A stretch of DNA of 64,000 bases from assembly GCA_009937445.1 (NCBI GenBank), contig JAACFM010000003.1, positions 1-64,000 of the forward strand, written 5' to 3'. The position numbers and the translations under genes are program-made. The notes under the pieces were generated by a model that saw nothing but the letters and a program-made list of their open reading frames with translations, ran no database searches and was not told where the DNA came from. Positions 1-9,726 of the stretch are shown here, one piece after another. Origin of the DNA: Gammaproteobacteria bacterium. Lineage in GTDB: Bacteria; Pseudomonadota; Gammaproteobacteria; Steroidobacterales; Woeseiaceae. The first letter of the stretch is position 1. Each line of letters starts with the position of its first letter.

Positions 1-413
1 AGCTCAATAGCAAATGTCAGGGCCTGGCCAGCGAGAGGGTGGTTGGCATCGACCGTGATCGATTCGTCGGCGACTTCGGCAATCACGAGATTCATGATCT
101 GCCCATCAGGACTCTGGCTCTGCAACTGCATGCCAACCTCAGGCTGCATGTCCTCGGGCAATGATGTCTTCGGCACTTCCTGAACAAGTTGCTCGTGTCG
201 ATCGCCATACGCCTCACCCGGGGGGATGGTGACGGTCTTGTTTTCACCCACTGACATGCCGTCGACGGCGTTGTCGAATCCTGCGATGACCTGACCACCG
301 CCAAGTGCGAACTCGAGTGGCTCACGTCCTGCGGAGCTGTCGAATTCGGTGCCGTCATCCAGTGTTCCTGTGTAGTGAATTTTAACGGTGTCGCCTGATT
401 TAGCCTGACTCAT
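1..413 (-). CDS. FKBP-type peptidyl-prolyl cis-trans isomerase (SlyD-like), 3' end outside window
   Basis: The minus frame starts at ATG 413-411 and stays open to base 1, giving 137 visible residues that begin MSQAKSGDTVKIHYTGTLDD. The FKBP core is clear: VKIHYTGTLDDGTEFDSS near the N-terminus, then GGGQVIAGFDNAVDGM and PPGEAYGDR. An insert-in-flap segment follows and the frame returns to VDANHPLAGQALTFAIEL, the typical ending of the SlyD/FkpB-type FKBP fold. This family catalyses proline isomerisation and acts as a folding chaperone, usually in the cytoplasm; no signal peptide is seen. A metal-binding His-rich tail as in E. coli SlyD cannot be judged because the 3' end is missing. The start is supported by homology and by lack of an upstream alternative. 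Confidence 0.9.
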   Translation of the reverse strand, partial: MSQAKSGDTVKIHYTGTLDDGTEFDSSAGREPLEFALGGGQVIAGFDNAVDGMSVGENKTVTIPPGEAYGDRHEQLVQEVPKTSLPEDMQPEVGMQLQSQSPDGQIMNLVIAEVADESITVDANHPLAGQALTFAIE

Positions 414-519
414 TTTTTCTCCAGATTAACGTGAATTTGGGCGACTATAGCAGAACAGAAGACCGGCAGCTTTATGGCAGGTAGACTATCCGGCCCGATA
501 TGCGAAACAGGCTAGCAGG

Positions 520-2297
520 ATGATTCGAGCTCTATTCTTGATGTGTTTACTGGTGGTATCGCAGACGACGGATGCTGCCGAACGTACGTCTTTCGACAGG
601 ATGGATGTATTCGAACTTGAGTGGGTATCGAGTCCGCAGATTTCTCCTGACGGTCGTCGCGCGGCTTGAGTTGGTCGCCGAACGGCGAACAGATCGCGTT
701 TTCGATGCTGGTGGCTGAAGAACCCCCGGTTCTGGTCTCCGCGCCGGCAAAACCGGATGACGCGTTGTGGGCTGATGAGCCAAGAGTGACGACCCGCCTC
801 AAGTATGAGCGAGATGGTTCGGGTTACATAGAGACCGGCTATAACCACTACTTCGTCGTACCCGCGGTTGGCGGATCGCCCAGGCAAGTCACGTCCGGAA
901 AGTTTCATCACACGGGGACGCCAGAGTGGTCTGTTGACGGCAAGGCGCTCATTTTTTCGGGCAATCGAAACGAAAACTGGGAACATGAATTCCAGAATTC
1001 GGAGATTTACCGCGTTGATATCGATACGCGTGACGGTGTCGCATTGACGGACAGAAATGGACCCGATACGTCGCCCGTCGTCTCGCCGGACGGCAGGAAA
1101 ATCGCTTACCTGAGTTATGCAGACAAGGTCAGAACCTATCAGGTGACAAAACTGCATGTCATGAACACGGATGGATCGGACAAGGCGGAACTGCTGCCGG
1201 ACTTCGACCGCAGCGTGTCAGGACTCGCATGGAGTAAGGACAGCCGCAGTGTTTACTTTCAATACGATAATCACGGTGACACGAAGATCGCGGTAACGAC
1301 ACTGACCGGCAAAATGCGGGACGTTGCGGAAAATCTGGGTGGCACGACGATAGGCAGACCGTATGGCGGTGGCTCATTTTCAGTTGCTCCGTCCGGTCGC
1401 ATAGCCTATACGCACGTGACGCCGTATCGTCCTGCCGAACTCGCTATTGTTGCGAGTCAGAAGTCGGCACCGACAGTAATTACATCGTTCAACGAGGATC
1501 TCTTGAACTGGCGTGATCTCGGCGAGGTGGAAGAACTTTGGTACAAGTCGTCGGTGGACGGAAGAGACATACAAGGTTGGGTCGTAAAGCCGCCGGGTTT
1601 CGATCCGCAGAAAAATTATCCGTTGCTCGTCGAAAATCACGGTGGTCCGGTTTCGAATTACGGTGCTCGATTCTCGCCCGAGGTCCAGCTGTACGCTGCT
1701 GCCGGTTACATCGTCTTCTATCCGAATCCGAGAGGCAGCACTGGCTATGGTGAGGCCTTCGGGGATCTTCTGTTCAACAACTATCCGGGCGATGACTACC
1801 AGGATGTGATGGACGGTGTCGACACGTTAATCGAGTCCGGTCTTGCGCACGAAGAGCAGCTGTACGTTACCGGCGGCAGCGCGGGTGGCATCATGACGGC
1901 GTGGATCGTTGGCAAGAACAATCGGTTTCGCGCGGCTGCAGTGATCAAACCGATAATGAACTGGATGAGCAAGACACTGACGGCCGACAACTATTACGAT
2001 TATGCAAACTACCGCTACGCGGGGCAGCCCTGGGAAAATATCGAGGGCTACATGAAGTTTTCACCAATTTCGCTCGTCGGCAATGTGAAAACACCTACTC
2101 TGTTGATGGTCGGCACTGCCGATATGCGAACACCGATATCGGAAGCGAAACAAATGTACAACGCCTTGAAGATTCTTGGCATCGATACCGCTCTAATTGA
2201 AGTGCCAGGAGCGCCGCACAATATCGCTGACCGGCCAAGCCAGTTGATCACCAAGGTCGATCACATTCTTGCTTGGTTCACAAAGTATCAAAAGTAA
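520..2297 (+). pseudogene. S9 family prolyl oligopeptidase-type peptidase, internal deletion with frameshift
   Basis: ATG 520 opens a frame with a signal peptide (MIRALFLMCLLVVSQTTDAA) and the S9 beginning VFELEWVSSPQISPDGRR, which stops at TGA 667-669. A second frame is coding from about 660 to TAA 2297 and resumes at LSWSPNGEQIAFSMLVAEEP. In intact relatives about 70-75 residues of beta-propeller lie between these motifs, so roughly 200 bp appear lost and the reading frame shifted; the total length is not a multiple of three. The hydrolase domain is intact: nucleophile in GGSAGG (near base 1875), Asp in GTADMRTP and His in PGAPHNI. A shortened protein could start at TTG 666 but would lack a signal peptide and the first propeller blades. 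The lesion could be genuine decay or an assembly error. Confidence 0.8.
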
Positions 2298-2488
2298 TAC
2301 GAATTAACCTGAACAAAGACGGCCAGTCATTCGGGATTTACGTATTGTCCGATTCCGGCTTGCTTAGTAGATATAGAACTAGGCGGGAATAGAAGTACGC
2401 AAAGAGAGTTCGGTTACCAACACATTGCTACCGCCAACGTAGGTCGATATACCTTTTCTGTTCCTTTGGAATATCTGGGGAGATAGCG

Positions 2489-2959
2489 GTGAAGTTGCAT
2501 GTGCTGCGACCATTATGGGTTGCAATCGGTTTGGTCGGTCTGATCCTCGTATCCCGGCAGTTTCTGGTTCCCGATGACTTCGGAGTTCACGGAAGGAACT
2601 TCACGTATGGCTATCATCGACTGAGCAATATTCAGGAATGGAAAGACTTTCCCGTGAAACATCGCGGCAGAGAGTTTTGTGTTGAATGCCATGAAGAAAA
2701 CGTATCGAAGCTGAATGCTTCGGTGCACGCGCCTGTCGAATGTGAAAACTGTCATGGCCCAGCCGTAAACCACCCGGATGACCAAGAGAATCTGGTTCTC
2801 GACACGACCAGAGGGCTTTGTCTCAGGTGCCATGCCTGGCTCGATTATCCCAACAGTGCGCGTGGCGATCTGGTGAGTATCGAAGACAAGAGGCACAGAC
2901 GACGCAGAGAATGTATCGAGTGCCATAACCCGCACGATCCCAGGGAGGAAGAGGAATGA
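2489..2959 (+). CDS. membrane-anchored tetraheme cytochrome c
   Basis: This 156-residue protein has one N-terminal membrane segment (residues 8-27) and four CXXCH heme sites: CVECH, CENCH, CLRCH and CIECH. The anchor would hold it on the periplasmic face. It starts at GTG 2489 behind a GGGGAG ribosome site, and its stop overlaps the next start by 4 bp (ATGA), so it is translationally coupled to the ferredoxin and NrfD genes that follow. The layout recalls NrfBCD and related quinol-dehydrogenase modules, in which a small multiheme cytochrome takes electrons from the FeS/NrfD pair. Role by analogy: passing quinol electrons to periplasmic cytochromes. The exact partner is not shown. Confidence 0.85.
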   Translation: MKLHVLRPLWVAIGLVGLILVSRQFLVPDDFGVHGRNFTYGYHRLSNIQEWKDFPVKHRGREFCVECHEENVSKLNASVHAPVECENCHGPAVNHPDDQENLVLDTTRGLCLRCHAWLDYPNSARGDLVSIEDKRHRRRRECIECHNPHDPREEEE

Positions 2960-3726
2960 CTTGTTCAAGAAGGGACTTCCTGAAAAATACAGTAGGTAGT
3001 TCGCTGGTGTCGGCCCTGCCGTTGAGCGCATTTACATTAATAAGTTCGGCGGAAGCCGCAGCAGCGCTTGACGAAGCAAAGGTCCGTTGGGCATTTCTCG
3101 TAGACACAACGGCATGTGTCGGTTGTGGAATGTGCGTAAAGGCCTGCAAGAACGAAAATGAAATTCCTTACGATGCGCCGGTAACACGTACCTGGGTGGA
3201 ACGCTACGTGATGACCAAGGACGGTAAAACCCATATTGATTCGCCGCTGGGTGGGCGCGACGGTTTCATAGACGACAAGATACGTGATGAGGAAATTGAT
3301 CCCGCGGATATTGACAAGGCGTTCTTTGTACCCAAACTGTGCAATCAATGTGAAAACCCTGCCTGTGTTCAGGTGTGCCCTGTTGGTGCGACGTATCAGA
3401 CCAACGACGGCGTTGTCCTGATTGACAGGGAATGGTGCATAGGGTGCGGGTATTGCATCATGGCATGCCCATACGGAGTTCGTTTCTTTCATCCGGAAGC
3501 GAAGGTCGCCGACAAATGCAACTTCTGTTACCACCGAATCAGCAAGGGTATGGATCCGGCATGCGTCGAGAGCTGTGCTTTCGGGGCGCGTCGAATCGCT
3601 AACCTGGAAGACCCGGATGATCCGGTTGCAAATATTATCAGGACCGAAAGAGTGGCGGTGCTTAAAGACGAATATGGCACAAAACCGCATGTCTTTTATC
3701 TGGGTCTTGATGCCGGTGTGAGGTGA
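2956..3726 (+). CDS. periplasmic 4Fe-4S ferredoxin subunit (NrfC/PsrB/DmsB family), Tat-exported
   Basis: This 256-residue protein opens with a twin-arginine signal (SRRDFLK, residues 4-10, then a hydrophobic stretch ending near AEA 32-34), so a folded FeS protein is exported to the periplasm. Four cysteine clusters follow: CVGCGMCVKAC (residues 54-64), CNQCENPACVQVC, CIGCGYCIMAC, and CNFCYHRISKGMDPACVESC. This is the standard four-[4Fe-4S] wire of the NrfC/PsrB family. It sits between the tetraheme cytochrome (4-bp overlap) and the NrfD membrane subunit (4-bp gap). No molybdopterin catalytic subunit lies nearby, so it probably carries electrons between NrfD and the cytochrome rather than serving a reductase. 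Confidence 0.93.
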   Translation: MTCSRRDFLKNTVGSSLVSALPLSAFTLISSAEAAAALDEAKVRWAFLVDTTACVGCGMCVKACKNENEIPYDAPVTRTWVERYVMTKDGKTHIDSPLGGRDGFIDDKIRDEEIDPADIDKAFFVPKLCNQCENPACVQVCPVGATYQTNDGVVLIDREWCIGCGYCIMACPYGVRFFHPEAKVADKCNFCYHRISKGMDPACVESCAFGARRIANLEDPDDPVANIIRTERVAVLKDEYGTKPHVFYLGLDAGVR

Positions 3727-3730
3727 TCTG

Positions 3731-4984
3731 ATGCTTGAAGAACCTGTTGTTCATGGAGTTGAGTGGACTGTAAAAGAACTTTTCGTTTATCCCAACGAAT
3801 TCATCTACTGGAGTATCCAGATTGTCATGTATCCGTACATGACAGGCCTGGTGGCAGGCGCTTTCGTACTGTCTTCTCTGTACCACGTCTTTGGACAAAA
3901 AGACCTGAAAGAAATAGCGCGGTTCTCCCTTGTTTTCTCGTTGGCCTTGCTGCCCGTTGCAGCGATGCCGTTGCTGCTTCATTTGCAACAGCCAACAAGG
4001 GCCATGGAGCCTTTGCTCACGCCGCACTTCACCTCGGCAATCGCGGCTTTCGGCATCGTTTTCACAACCTACGCTTTGATCGTTCTCAGCGAAATATGGT
4101 TCGTTTACAGAAAGTACTTTGTTGAGCAGGTTCACGCGCTCAAAGGCAAGGCCGGATTATCGAATGCGATGACACGAACGGTGTATCGCGTTCTGACGAT
4201 TGGTGCCTACGACGTCGGTGATGACGCGATACGAATCGACAAGAAAGCGGCTACCGTCCTCGCGGCAATTGGTATTCCGGTCGCTTGCTTCCTGCACGGT
4301 TACGCTGGTTTCATTTTTGGTTCGGTCAAGGCAAATGCCTTGTGGATGTCACCGTTGATGCCGGTCATTTTTATCATGTCTGCGGTTGTTTCGGGCATCG
4401 CTCTTTGCATGCTGACCTACATCGTGATTATGGAATGGAAGGCGTTTTGGCGCAGACGTCGCGGCGGTGTGGAGGAAGCTGGCGAAATCAAGGGTGTGGA
4501 GGTGGATGTCATCAGCAAGGCATCGCGATATCTAATCGGATTCCTTGTTGCCGCGATCACCCTGGAAATGCTCGATTTGATCTTCCGTGGTTATACGGCC
4601 ATGAAGTCATGGGACATTCTGCGATCCGTCATGTACGGCAAGGACTTCCTGAATATTTTCGTGCTGCAGTACACCCTGGGAAATCTGGTGCCATTTTTTC
4701 TCCTTATCCTTCCGCGGCGAACTCTGTGGCGTACCGTCATTGCTTTGTTTCTCGTCCTCTTCGGTGTGTTCATGATGCGCTGGAATGTCGTGATCGGTGG
4801 ACAAGCATTTTCGTTGTCGTTCTCGGGCTATATGCATTATGAGATACCGGTCATCCCACACAGCCTTGAGACCTTCAAAGAAGGTGTATTCGGGGCGTTG
4901 ATGGTGATCGCGACACCTTTCTTCCTGTTCTGGATTATCAACAAGTTCGTACCCTCTCTGCGGAGGGATACAGAAGGTAGCTAG
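3731..4984 (+). CDS. nrfD: NrfD/PsrC-type quinol-oxidising membrane subunit
   Basis: This 417-residue polytopic protein has about eight to ten membrane segments and the NrfD-family N-terminal pattern (FVYPNEFIYWSIQIVMYPYM). NrfD/PsrC proteins bind quinone near the periplasmic face and exchange electrons with a PsrB-like ferredoxin, here the gene just upstream. A hydrophilic loop rich in Arg and Glu (about residues 237-260) separates two membrane halves. The assignment as quinol dehydrogenase comes from the family; direction of electron flow is inferred from the multiheme cytochromes around it. The nrfD symbol denotes family, since no NrfA nitrite reductase is present. Confidence 0.88.
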   Translation: MLEEPVVHGVEWTVKELFVYPNEFIYWSIQIVMYPYMTGLVAGAFVLSSLYHVFGQKDLKEIARFSLVFSLALLPVAAMPLLLHLQQPTRAMEPLLTPHFTSAIAAFGIVFTTYALIVLSEIWFVYRKYFVEQVHALKGKAGLSNAMTRTVYRVLTIGAYDVGDDAIRIDKKAATVLAAIGIPVACFLHGYAGFIFGSVKANALWMSPLMPVIFIMSAVVSGIALCMLTYIVIMEWKAFWRRRRGGVEEAGEIKGVEVDVISKASRYLIGFLVAAITLEMLDLIFRGYTAMKSWDILRSVMYGKDFLNIFVLQYTLGNLVPFFLLILPRRTLWRTVIALFLVLFGVFMMRWNVVIGGQAFSLSFSGYMHYEIPVIPHSLETFKEGVFGALMVIATPFFLFWIINKFVPSLRRDTEGS

Positions 4985-4987
4985 GCC

Positions 4988-6676
4988 ATGGAAAATGATT
5001 CTGCCGAGTTGGAGTTACGCCTGGCAGCCATTGAACAGCGACTGCGCGTCCTCGAAGGCACGCGCCCGGGCGTGCCCATTGCCGGACTGGATGAGCAGAC
5101 GGCGGAGCTCGATTCAAAAATCATTTCCAGTGCCCCGACCCACATCGGAAAAGTCCTGCTGATTTTTGGTGGCGCATTTCTTCTGCGCGCGATCACAGAA
5201 GAGCAGATCGTTCCGACGGCCATCGGCATTACTATCGGCACAGTGTATGCGGTCTTTTGGCTGTTCATGGCATTGCGAACCGGGCGTTCTCCGGTCCGAC
5301 GCCTGAACGCGCTACTTTTCGGTGCGTCGTCGGTTTTTCTGGCATTACCGCTATTTGTTGAGGCGACGACCCGCTTCGAATTGCTGTCCGGACGCGAGGG
5401 TATTGTTGCTCTGACATTATTCTGCGCTCTGTCGATCTGGGTTGCGGTCAAGGCAAACCTCAAGAGTCTTTGTTGGGTGGTAACAGCGGGCAGTATTGCG
5501 ACAGCGCTGGTCGTGCTGAACACCTCCCACAGTGCCGTTGAAACATCAATATTCTTGATATTGCTCGGACTTGGCTCATTGTGGGCGGTATACAGGCAAG
5601 ACTGGCAGGGTGTGCAGTGGCTTGGAGCTTTTGGGGCGAACGCCGGTATTGTTGTGCTGGCTGTACTCAGCGCCAGTGACCGCTGGTCGGTGGAGGTACT
5701 CACACCTTTCTTTATGTCCACTGTGTTGCTGGCCGCTTATGTAGGGAGTTTCGCGGTTCGGACACACCTGCAGGGCAGAGACGTCGGAATATTCGAGACC
5801 GTACAGGGATTGCTGGTCATCGGTATTTCTTTCCTGACGGCTGTCATCGCGCTGTATGTCGGGCGCGATATTCTTGCCGATGCGGGCGCGATGAGTCTCA
5901 TCCTGTGTGCGTGTGCTTATGCCATGGCGTTTACGCCAAAGACTCGCGCCGCTCGTGGACGCAATTTTTTCTTCTATTCCACGATGGGACTGATTCTGGT
6001 CGTGGCGGGTAGTGCCCTGGTCGTGTCGCCAGGAAAGGCGGCCGCAGCCTGGTCGTTGATGGCTCTGGGCATGGCCTGGTTCAGTGGTCGATACGGCAGA
6101 GTCGCCCTGAGTCTGCAATGCACATTTTTGCTGCTCGCGGCGGGATTTGCGTCCGGCATCCTGACAACGGGTATTGATGCGCTGATGGGTGACGTTTCCA
6201 GCGCATGGCCGGCACTGGTTCCATGGCATGTGGTTATCGCTCTGACAACCGTTGCCTGCCTCTTTATTCCGGTAGCGCAACGGTCTGATCGCTGGGGTGT
6301 CCTGGCCGGTTTGCCGCAACTGATTGTATTGGCCCTGTCGGTCTGGGAAGTCGGGGGGCTTCTGGTGGTCTTTTTCGCGCCACTTTTCACCGGTGCTGGT
6401 GGCGAGCAGACCAATCTGGCCAATCTCGCCGCGCTGCGTACGGCGGTGCTGGCCGCATCGTCAGTAACGCTAGCCGTTTCAAGCCGTTACAAGCGATGGC
6501 CGGAGGCGCGCTGGCTGGTTTACCCGGTCCTGATTCTGGTTGGGTTCAAGCTGCTGCTGGAAGACTTTCCAAACGGCGAGCCAGTGACCTTGTTTGTAGC
6601 GTTTGCCCTGGTGGGCGGCGCACTGATCCTGGTCTCGAAGTTGCTGAATCGCGATTCAATCCCAGGGCCAGCCTAA
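4988..6676 (+). CDS. large polytopic membrane protein, DUF2339-like
   Basis: This 562-residue protein has a short N-terminal coiled-coil-like stretch (residues 5-25, LELRLAAIEQRLRVLEG) followed by many closely spaced hydrophobic segments to the C-terminus. It starts 3 bp after nrfD and probably belongs to the same transcript. The layout (acidic N-terminal helix, then 12 or more membrane spans, no conserved catalytic motif) matches DUF2339-type proteins, whose function is not established. Its 3' end overlaps the convergent mtrB by 4 bp. I see nothing that ties it to electron transfer apart from position. Confidence 0.7.
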   Translation: MENDSAELELRLAAIEQRLRVLEGTRPGVPIAGLDEQTAELDSKIISSAPTHIGKVLLIFGGAFLLRAITEEQIVPTAIGITIGTVYAVFWLFMALRTGRSPVRRLNALLFGASSVFLALPLFVEATTRFELLSGREGIVALTLFCALSIWVAVKANLKSLCWVVTAGSIATALVVLNTSHSAVETSIFLILLGLGSLWAVYRQDWQGVQWLGAFGANAGIVVLAVLSASDRWSVEVLTPFFMSTVLLAAYVGSFAVRTHLQGRDVGIFETVQGLLVIGISFLTAVIALYVGRDILADAGAMSLILCACAYAMAFTPKTRAARGRNFFFYSTMGLILVVAGSALVVSPGKAAAAWSLMALGMAWFSGRYGRVALSLQCTFLLLAAGFASGILTTGIDALMGDVSSAWPALVPWHVVIALTTVACLFIPVAQRSDRWGVLAGLPQLIVLALSVWEVGGLLVVFFAPLFTGAGGEQTNLANLAALRTAVLAASSVTLAVSSRYKRWPEARWLVYPVLILVGFKLLLEDFPNGEPVTLFVAFALVGGALILVSKLLNRDSIPGPA

Positions 6677-8787
6677 TCAGACTCAGCTTCTTTCCCGCCA
6701 ATTCGATAACGAACACCGATGCCAACCACCCAGACGTCGTAGTCCCATGAGGTTGCGCCCATCGTCAACACAACCGGAATTGTGTCTGGCAGTACGCCGT
6801 CCAACGCCCAGTCGGCCGTATCGAACTGCTCATAGCGTATGCCCAGATTGACGTCCATGCGCTCAGACGCGTTGTAGTTTAGTGACAGTCGCAGTGAATC
6901 CATTGTGGACTCGAGATCTGGCAGGGGATTGTTGGAAACGTTCTGGCCAGCAAAATTGATCTTTGTTTCGCCATCGCTGTGCGTGTAATCCAGCGTCAAA
7001 TCCGTTTTTTCCCCAAGGCCGGCGATTCGAAAGCCGCCGCCATAGTGTATAAACGCGTCTTCATGGACGGCCGTCCAGTCCGGCCCGGCGAAGGCCTCGC
7101 TGCCCGTTTGACTCGCATCGATCATTTCGGTGCCGGCACTAAGGTAGACCGACGTGGCGTCAGATACTGCCCAGCTGAAATCAACATTGACACGATTCTC
7201 CTCGCCGTCGGTCATGCCGAGTTTTGATTGCGAATAACTGTCTTCAGCCCATAAGTACGTTAGCCCAACCGATATCGGCTTTTCGGGCAACGATGCGGAA
7301 ACAGACATTTCTGCAAACTCACGATACCGGTACGCGAGATTGTACTTGCGCATTAGCGGGTTTTGGCCGTAGTAAGCTGCGATGTCGTTATTGTAGGCAT
7401 CGATTTCGCGTTGCGATGAACCGCCGCGCAGTGAAGCCTCCAAATAGCTTGTTGGTCGCCACCGGACCTTGCCCCAGCCGGTATCTTCCGTCTGCTCCGC
7501 AACTTCCTGATAGTCGCGATCGAAGCGGTTGCGATCATAGCCACCTGAAATGGTGACGGTATCAAGCAGTTTGAACGCACCGCTGAGATTCAGCCGGCCC
7601 CGCTCAAACGAGTAGGGGACATTCGCCTCGAGCGCGCTGTCCGGGAACGTATCGGTAACAACGCGTGACCACATGGAAACCGGCGTCTGATTGTCACGTT
7701 CGTCGTGTCGGTAAGACAGTTTGACGTTCATGCGTTTGCTCGGTCGCGCAGTGACTGTCAGTGCGTAGTTGCTGGTATCAACCTGGCCGTCCAGTGACGC
7801 ACTCGGCAATCCCAGGACCGGTAGCGCGGAGTTGATTGTGTACGGTAGGAACTGGGTCGTTTGTTCCCCGCGTCCGAACGCTGTGGAAAACGCGACCACG
7901 GTATTAAACGTTTCGTCTCGATAGATACCTGATAGCGAAAGCTGCTGGAAATCGTTGTCCGGTTCCAGAGCGAGCCGCCCTTGTTCGGCGCCCGCCGAGG
8001 TTGTGAACGGATTGTCCCAGGTCAGAGAGGTGTTCTTGTTGCGGTAGAACGACCCCAAATAAGCAAGGCCAAGGTTGACCGGTCCTACCGAGAATTTCAC
8101 ACCAGCATTGATCTGGTCGGTGTAGTCATCAACAGGGCGGGGCAGAAAAGCGCTCTGGGTGAATCGGGATCCGGCCATGACGTTGACGCCGTCACGTTGC
8201 TGCCTGCTGTAGTCTGCATACAACTTGACCTTGCGCGTTGGCAGGTACTTTCCACCGATTTCGAGTATTTGTCGGTCTTTTTCAATATTGACCGGTATCA
8301 GGGATGCGTCCAGGGCAGTGAAGCCGCCGGTCGTTCCTGCGGTTACCCAGTTTGACGGCAGCGCCAGAACGCCAGGAGCGGACGATGAAAAAATCGTGCT
8401 GGTGTTATCGAATTGGCGATAGGGCAGCTCTCTGTAACCCAAAGCTACTGCAAATTTCCCGGGCTTTCCGGCTGAAATATTCAGTACTCGAGAGCTCGTT
8501 CCGAGGTCCTCTGCATACCAGGAGACTTGTGTGCCGTTCTTAACGTAACGACCGTTGCCACCCAGATCAACGTAGGCACCTTTTTCATCGAGCCCGGTGC
8601 CGTTGCCAAAGCGTGCTGCGTCGTCGCTGACGTATTTCACGCCGGCATCGACTGCAGCACTATAGCCGTCCTCAAACGGGCAATATTCGCAATTCCATTC
8701 GCTGGTATCGACCTGTGCCAGTGCGGCAACAGGCGTCAAGAGTGTGGCGGCTATCGCCGCAGACAGTATGTTGTTGTTCCGTTTCAT
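6673..8787 (-). CDS. mtrB: MtrB/PioB-family outer-membrane beta-barrel
   Basis: This 704-residue protein has a signal peptide (cleavage near ALA-Q, residue 24) and the N-terminal CXXC typical of MtrB (WNCEYCPFE, C33 and C36). The rest is alternating amphipathic beta-strands rich in Tyr, Arg and Asp, ending in a strand-like YRIGG segment. In the MtrCAB family this barrel inserts in the outer membrane and sheathes the decaheme MtrA so that electrons cross to the surface cytochrome. The start codon overlaps the mtrA stop by 4 bp (ATGA), so the two are co-translated. It is last in the mtrC-mtrA-mtrB order. PioB would be the iron-oxidation counterpart; the sequence alone does not fix electron direction. 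Confidence 0.93.
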   Translation of the reverse strand: MKRNNNILSAAIAATLLTPVAALAQVDTSEWNCEYCPFEDGYSAAVDAGVKYVSDDAARFGNGTGLDEKGAYVDLGGNGRYVKNGTQVSWYAEDLGTSSRVLNISAGKPGKFAVALGYRELPYRQFDNTSTIFSSSAPGVLALPSNWVTAGTTGGFTALDASLIPVNIEKDRQILEIGGKYLPTRKVKLYADYSRQQRDGVNVMAGSRFTQSAFLPRPVDDYTDQINAGVKFSVGPVNLGLAYLGSFYRNKNTSLTWDNPFTTSAGAEQGRLALEPDNDFQQLSLSGIYRDETFNTVVAFSTAFGRGEQTTQFLPYTINSALPVLGLPSASLDGQVDTSNYALTVTARPSKRMNVKLSYRHDERDNQTPVSMWSRVVTDTFPDSALEANVPYSFERGRLNLSGAFKLLDTVTISGGYDRNRFDRDYQEVAEQTEDTGWGKVRWRPTSYLEASLRGGSSQREIDAYNNDIAAYYGQNPLMRKYNLAYRYREFAEMSVSASLPEKPISVGLTYLWAEDSYSQSKLGMTDGEENRVNVDFSWAVSDATSVYLSAGTEMIDASQTGSEAFAGPDWTAVHEDAFIHYGGGFRIAGLGEKTDLTLDYTHSDGETKINFAGQNVSNNPLPDLESTMDSLRLSLNYNASERMDVNLGIRYEQFDTADWALDGVLPDTIPVVLTMGATSWDYDVWVVGIGVRYRIGGKEAESD

Positions 8788-9707
8788 CGCATCAACCTCG
8801 ATCCGGACGGATGATTGGATCCATGTGACTGGGTGTGGCAGTTCATGCAGTTTTGTCCCAGCATAAATTGCGATGGCAGCATGTCGGGCAAGCCGTCGCC
8901 GTCAGCCGGAATACTCGGGTGGCCTGCTTGCGCGTGACAACTCTGGCACAACATAGGCCCACGCATCGAGAGCATGCCCGGGTGGTTCGATCCATGCGGA
9001 TTGTGACAATTGCTACAATCTTCCGCGACCGGCGCGTGTTCCCAAAGATACGGTCCACGCTTCTCGGCGTGACAGCCGAAGCAGGTGTCGTTCAGCGTTT
9101 GCTGCACGAACTGCAGGTCATTGGTTTCGCCGTGATTGCTGTGACAGCTGCCGCAATCCATCTTGCCTTGGCGAATTGGATGGGCGTAAGGCTTTAACGA
9201 TTGAGTACGCTGTTGCTGATGGCAGTCGAAGCACACCTCAGGCTGCGTTGCTGTCACCAGAACCGGATCCTGAGCTGTGTGGCTAGTATGGCAATCCGCG
9301 CAGGCAATCTCGTTGATGTCGTGGTCATTACCGTGCCATCCGAAGCCTGTGTCCGATGTATGGCAGTCCATACAGAAGCCGTTTTGGGTATCGACCGGTG
9401 TTGGTGAGTCGGCTCCGAAAACGGCACCCGGAGAGGGGCGTTCCTGGCCACGGCGCACGCGTCCGGCATGATCACCTGACGGACCATGACAGGATTCGCA
9501 TTGCAGCTGGCCGTGTCCGAACGGCCCGTTCGGGTCGGTCGGATTGGCATGAGCGCCCTTGAACAGAACGAGGACCGCATCATCCTCATGGCAGGAGAGG
9601 CAACTATCAGCGCCCTCCCGGCTGTAGTTGGCGTCCTGACCGGCAGCGGGACTGGCGGTCAGGATACCTAACATCGCTACGGCGATGACGAGTGTGATCA
9701 ACCTCAT
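8784..9707 (-). CDS. mtrA: periplasmic decaheme cytochrome c, MtrA/DmsE/PioA family
   Basis: This 307-residue protein has a signal peptide (cleavage near AAG-Q, residue 23) and exactly ten CXXCH motifs: CLSCH, CESCH, CMDCH, CADCH, CFDCH, CGSCH, CFGCH, CSNCH, CQSCH and CMNCH. Length and heme number match MtrA/DmsE. It forms the heme wire inside the MtrB barrel and links periplasmic donors to the surface decaheme protein. It starts 19 bp after the mtrC stop and overlaps mtrB by 4 bp. PioA proteins carry an N-terminal extension that is absent here, so the MtrA/DmsE branch fits better. Confidence 0.95.
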   Translation of the reverse strand: MRLITLVIAVAMLGILTASPAAGQDANYSREGADSCLSCHEDDAVLVLFKGAHANPTDPNGPFGHGQLQCESCHGPSGDHAGRVRRGQERPSPGAVFGADSPTPVDTQNGFCMDCHTSDTGFGWHGNDHDINEIACADCHTSHTAQDPVLVTATQPEVCFDCHQQQRTQSLKPYAHPIRQGKMDCGSCHSNHGETNDLQFVQQTLNDTCFGCHAEKRGPYLWEHAPVAEDCSNCHNPHGSNHPGMLSMRGPMLCQSCHAQAGHPSIPADGDGLPDMLPSQFMLGQNCMNCHTQSHGSNHPSGSRLMR

Positions 9708-9726
9708 TGTGTCAAATACCCTGTGT

